Under the pieces are notes generated by a model, which had not been told where the DNA came from, did not search any database, and worked only from the letters and a program-made list of their open reading frames with translations. The position numbers and the translations under genes are program-made. Of a stretch of DNA of 8,084 nucleotides, positions 6,689-8,084 are shown piece after piece (within the stretch, counting starts at the first letter, position 1; each line of letters opens with the position of its first letter). The stretch covers positions 1 to 8,084 of the forward strand of contig CANNLB010000077.1 of assembly GCA_947505565.1 (NCBI GenBank). Direction: 5' to 3'. Source of the stretch: Acidobacteriota bacterium (lineage in GTDB: Bacteria; Acidobacteriota; Terriglobia; Bryobacterales; Bryobacteraceae).

Positions 6689-7788
6689 ACCGACGGAATT
6701 TCTTAATTAGCACGGCAGCGGCGGCCCAGACGGCGGTTGGTCAGTCGTCCACGGACCGGGTGGCTACGGGGATGATCGGCGTAGGCAATCGCGGGAGCTA
6801 TCTGCTGAAAGCAGTGATGGCGCAGGCGGATGCCCGGGTGGTGGCCTTGTGCGACAACAAGCCGGACCGGCTGGATAAGGCCGCGACGGCGGCGGCGAAG
6901 GATAATCCGGCGACGATGACGGACTGGCGGAAGCTGATTGACCGGAAGGACGTGGAGGCTGTGTATATTGCGACGCCCCCGTTTCTACACGCCGAGATGG
7001 CGATTGCGGCGATGAAGGCGGGCAAGCACGTCTATTGCGAGAAGCCAATCGGGACGACGCCGGCACAGATTCGCGAATTGCTGAAGGTGGCCAAGCAGAC
7101 GAACAAAGTTTTCGTTTCGGGTCAGCAGATGCGGTCGATGTTGCAGGTGGGGAACGCGATCCGGAAGATTCAAGACGGGGCGATCGGAGATATCCTTTTC
7201 GTCAAAGCGCAACGGCATGCGTCGGCCGATCTGGCGTACGACGGGCCATCGGGCGACTGGTATTTTGATTACAAGAAGTCGGGTGGATACTTACTCGAAC
7301 AGTCGGTGCATAACTTAGATGCTTGTAACTGGGTGATCGGGCAACATCCGATTCGGGCGGCTGGCTTTGGGGGGATCAACCTTTATAAAGGCAAGCCGGC
7401 GGGCCGGGATATCATGGACCACCAGAGCTTGGTTTATGAGTATGCCAATGGGGTGAAGCTGACGTTTACGCAGATGGTGTTTCACCCACGCAAGATGCCG
7501 GTGAATAACCAGACAATTAACGTATTCGGCAGTAAGGGGTCGGTAGAGCTTCTGTATTCGACAAACTTTTACCCGCTTGATGGCGGTGAGCCGACGGTGT
7601 TGTCCCCGAAGGTGGACGAGCCGGGGGACGCGCACATTCGGGCTTTCTACGACTGTGTCCGGAAGGGCGCCAAATCGCCGGCCGATGTGACCATAGGAGC
7701 GACGGCAGCGTTGACGGCGATTCTAGGGAATGAGGTTTGTCGTCAGGGCAAGGTAATCGATTGGAAGGATCTGGGCGTCGAGGTTTAG
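6685..7788 (+). CDS. Tat-exported Gfo/Idh/MocA-family NAD(P)-dependent oxidoreductase
   Basis: This 367-residue enzyme has a clear Tat signal, NRRNFLISTAAAAQTAVG (RRxFL consensus), so it is exported with its nicotinamide cofactor already bound, as for glucose-fructose oxidoreductase of Zymomonas. The Rossmann domain begins at MIGVGNRG (30-37), followed by VVALCDNKPDR, AVYIATPPFLHAEMA (93-107) and the family motif CEKPIG (118-123, with Lys120 in the active site). The C-terminal alpha/beta domain carries GGYLLEQSVHNLDACNW (200-216) with His209 and Asp212, the usual substrate and catalytic pair. Length is normal. Inferred role: oxidation of a sugar unit at C3, and possibly re-reduction of the freed 3-keto sugar, since tightly bound cofactor in the periplasm calls for a closed redox cycle. 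The start is ATG at 6685, overlapping the previous stop (ATGA) with a GGAGGAG site 7 nt upstream. It is the last gene of the operon; 14 bp later a convergent relic ends. Confidence 0.93.
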   Translation: MNRRNFLISTAAAAQTAVGQSSTDRVATGMIGVGNRGSYLLKAVMAQADARVVALCDNKPDRLDKAATAAAKDNPATMTDWRKLIDRKDVEAVYIATPPFLHAEMAIAAMKAGKHVYCEKPIGTTPAQIRELLKVAKQTNKVFVSGQQMRSMLQVGNAIRKIQDGAIGDILFVKAQRHASADLAYDGPSGDWYFDYKKSGGYLLEQSVHNLDACNWVIGQHPIRAAGFGGINLYKGKPAGRDIMDHQSLVYEYANGVKLTFTQMVFHPRKMPVNNQTINVFGSKGSVELLYSTNFYPLDGGEPTVLSPKVDEPGDAHIRAFYDCVRKGAKSPADVTIGATAALTAILGNEVCRQGKVIDWKDLGVEV

Positions 7789-7802
7789 TCTGGAACTCGC
7801 GT

Positions 7803-8084
7803 TTATTCGTTGGTCTGGGAGAGGGCAGGTATGCCGTTTCCCAGGCGGCGGTAGGCTTGTGTGTGTGGCCGGTCCATTTGCGAAAGCTGCGATGGAAGCC
7901 CCGAGTTGCGTAACGGCGATTCGAGGAGGAACTGGCCGAGCGGCATCTTGGGTTTGAGGGGCTCCGACGGGCGAGGCGACTGTTCCTACAATGCGCGGAC
8001 GGCGTGCATGATGACATCCTCGACAGAACCAAAATGGCCACCTTTCAGTTCTCGTGTGGCCCGAAAACTCGATCTATCTGAACC
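7803..8084 (-). pseudogene. Relic of a small ribbon-helix-helix antitoxin-like gene with an in-frame amber codon (5' end outside window)
   Basis: Read on the reverse strand from the window edge, the frame gives about 32 residues including RELKGGHFGSVEDVIMHAVR, then a TAG at 7988-7986, then about 60 more open residues to a TAA at 7805-7803. The first part resembles the ribbon-helix-helix segment of ParD/VapB-like antitoxins (gain of a small residue, F-x-S-x-E-D-V-I, then A-x-R-x-L). The part after the TAG has FLLESPLRNSGL, similar to the C-terminal toxin-binding tail of such proteins. The TAG stands where Gln (CAG) would be natural, so one C-to-T change could have broken the gene. A toxin gene would normally follow; instead the convergent oxidoreductase lies there, so it looks like an orphan. 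It could instead be a shorter intact gene ending at the TAG, or chance. Family assignment is from motif memory only. Confidence 0.4.

Noticed and set aside
7517..8041. A 174-codon reverse-strand open frame across the end of the oxidoreductase gene
   Set aside because: It is rich in Arg, Pro and Ser, overlaps a clear gene, and lies in a different frame from the antitoxin-like relic; it is a shadow.

Overview
The window looks like a chromosomal piece of a GC-rich Gram-negative soil-type bacterium, most likely an Acidobacteriota member of the Bryobacter/Solibacter type. This rests on three things I recognise: an Oar-like TonB-dependent receptor C-terminus in the style that is heavily expanded in that group, a DUF1080 protein next to a Tat-exported Gfo/Idh/MocA oxidoreductase and a Tat-exported xylose-isomerase-like TIM barrel, and GC-rich codon use. 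The taxonomic assignment is inference.

Layout. 2-1102 (+) is the 3' part of a large outer-membrane receptor gene whose 5' part lies outside the window. It converges on 1134-2345 (-), a full-length ROK-family repressor. A near-perfect inverted repeat at 1121-1154 covers the junction and places the ROK stop codon in its loop. The 218-bp divergent region 2346-2563 holds a good sigma70-like promoter for the rightward genes (TTGACT, 17 bp, TATTCT), a palindrome just upstream of a TATAAG box for the leftward ROK gene, and a 9-bp inverted repeat that touches both promoter areas.

From 2564 to 7788 (+) runs a very tight five-gene operon: APC-superfamily permease, M20 metallopeptidase/deacylase, Sec-exported DUF1080 (3-keto-disaccharide hydrolase family) protein, Tat-exported xylose-isomerase-like TIM-barrel protein, and Tat-exported Gfo/Idh/MocA oxidoreductase. 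All four junctions are 4-nt NTGA overlaps of stop and start codons, so the genes are very probably translationally coupled. The stretch 7803-8084 (-) downstream is a convergent relic that resembles a ribbon-helix-helix antitoxin with an in-frame amber codon.

Working model (inference). The last three genes form a periplasmic set for stepwise redox cleavage of glycosides: oxidation at C3 by the oxidoreductase, then elimination or hydrolysis of the 3-keto intermediate by the DUF1080 and TIM-barrel proteins. This differs from ordinary retaining or inverting glycosidases. The unusual part is the tight coupling to an inner-membrane amine/amino-acid-type permease and a cytoplasmic M20 amidohydrolase, under a sugar-sensing type of regulator. 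That suggests a nitrogen-bearing glycoconjugate whose amide or peptide part is imported and hydrolysed. Several conserved sites differ from their family norm: the first metal-site Glu of the TIM barrel is Lys, the M20 lid-domain His is Asn, and the ROK zinc site is mostly lost.
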